Below, one piece after another: positions 5,362-5,581 of a DNA stretch of 5,581 bases (positions are counted from its first letter, which is position 1; every line of letters starts with the position of its first letter). The position numbers and the translations under genes are program-made. The stretch lies in contig JAUXJX010000157.1 in NCBI GenBank assembly GCA_030624545.1, forward strand, positions 1 through 5,581, written 5' to 3'. The notes beneath the pieces are model-generated. The model did no database searches. It saw only the letters and a list, made by a program, of their open reading frames with translations, and was not told the DNA's origin. This stretch comes from Bacteroidota bacterium (GTDB taxonomy: Bacteria; Zhuqueibacterota; JdFR-76; DREG01).

Positions 5362-5392
5362 ACCGATCTTTCCATAAGTCGGTTAATTTATT
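5362..5392 (+). terminator. Weak terminator-like hairpin
   Basis: An 8-bp stem with one bulged T (ACCGA-t-CTT at 5362-5370, AAGTCGGT at 5376-5383) and a 5-nt loop is followed by the T-rich stretch TAATTTATT. It lies 127 bases after the sensory gene's stop and before the lipoprotein gene, a sensible place for termination. The T tract is broken by A residues, so it may be inefficient. The rest of the 201-base gap (5236-5436) shows no gene and no clear promoter. Confidence 0.35.
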
Positions 5393-5436
5393 GAGCTTGG
5401 GAAACATAAGGAAGGGTGCATCGTATCAAAGTGCAT

Positions 5437-5581
5437 ATGCGAATTTCCAACTCACTGGGCGCAAGACGGCAAATCGCGGCTGCCGGCATCATTATTCTGT
5501 TGCTTTTAGGTTGTGCCGATCGGGAGCATGATAATCCTCTAGATCCCAATAATCCACGAACAGGGGGAATGCTGACCGGCT
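5437..5581 (+). CDS. Lipoprotein, N-terminal part (runs off the window)
   Basis: The first 48 codons of an exported lipoprotein. A basic n-region (MRISNSLGARRQ) is followed by a hydrophobic stretch (IAAAGIIILLLL) and a lipobox L-L-G-C with the lipidated Cys at residue 26; Ala at +2 fits outer-membrane sorting by the E. coli rule, which may not hold here. The mature part starts ADREHDNPLDPNNPRTGG. From memory, the DNPLDPxNP-x-TGG pattern just after the Cys is frequent in surface lipoproteins of KSB1/Calditrichota/Fibrobacteres-type bacteria and says little about function. The start is uncertain: GTG 5416 and GTG 5431 are in frame, and the purine-rich AAGGAAGGG (5408-5416) is rather far from ATG 5437 (20 bases) and nearer to GTG 5431 (14 bases). 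Everything past residue 48 lies outside the window, so no role can be given. Confidence 0.8.
   Translation, partial: MRISNSLGARRQIAAAGIIILLLLGCADREHDNPLDPNNPRTGGMLTG

Noticed and set aside
1..5581. tRNA, rRNA, CRISPR array or known riboswitch
   Set aside because: I found no tRNA T-arm and acceptor pairing, no regularly spaced direct repeats, and no known riboswitch core on either strand by eye.

Overview
The window carries a short DNA-damage (SOS) gene cluster, followed by a large sensory protein and the start of a lipoprotein gene, all on the plus strand. Taxonomy is an inference. The partial lipoprotein has an N-terminus of the type 'DNPLDPNNP..TGG', and several intergenic repeats (the CCTGCCTGCC/GGCAGGCAGG palindrome, the 'CCCCTCTCGAGAGG' palindrome, and the 'GCCACAGAATCACACAG' and 'GCCACCAAGACACGGAGGCACC' repeats) are of a style I associate with uncultured FCB-group and related candidate phyla (Calditrichota, KSB1, Ignavibacteria-like). 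The SOS operators are of the GAAC-N4-GTTC type, classically described in Bacillus, but this type is not limited to Gram-positives.

Layout. Positions 1-317 hold no convincing gene: a minus-strand terminator at the left edge, a region with some hairpin potential, and a plus-strand terminator-like hairpin at 270-303. A near-consensus sigma70-type promoter (TTGACA, 17-nt spacer, TATATT) lies at 318-346 with two perfect GAAC-N4-GTTC boxes, one inside the spacer and one over the expected transcription start. Between it and lexA (670-1314) lie about 300 bases with palindromic repeats (404-440) and a degraded minus-strand transposase C-terminus (about 437-641). An 84-residue basic protein (1406-1660) and a DinB-type Y-family DNA polymerase (1773-2987) follow in the same direction. 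The two gaps between these three genes each hold a different dispersed inverted repeat.

The cluster reads as lexA, small protein, dinB: a self-repressing LexA plus an error-prone polymerase, with a conserved-looking small protein between them. No SOS box or clear promoter was found in front of the small gene or dinB, so they may depend on the lexA promoter. LexA has the complete self-cleavage machinery and DinB has all its catalytic acidic residues.

After dinB comes a 26-codon hydrophobic ORF (3139-3219) with a good ribosome-binding site. A 664-residue protein (3241-5235) follows, with a degenerate receiver, a PAS domain and two GAF-like domains but no recognisable output domain. At the right edge a lipoprotein gene begins (5437, running off the window). 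These last genes have no visible link to SOS.

The points most worth a second look are the lexA promoter with its two operators separated from lexA by mobile-element debris, the small protein between LexA and DinB, and the output-less receiver-PAS-GAF-GAF protein.
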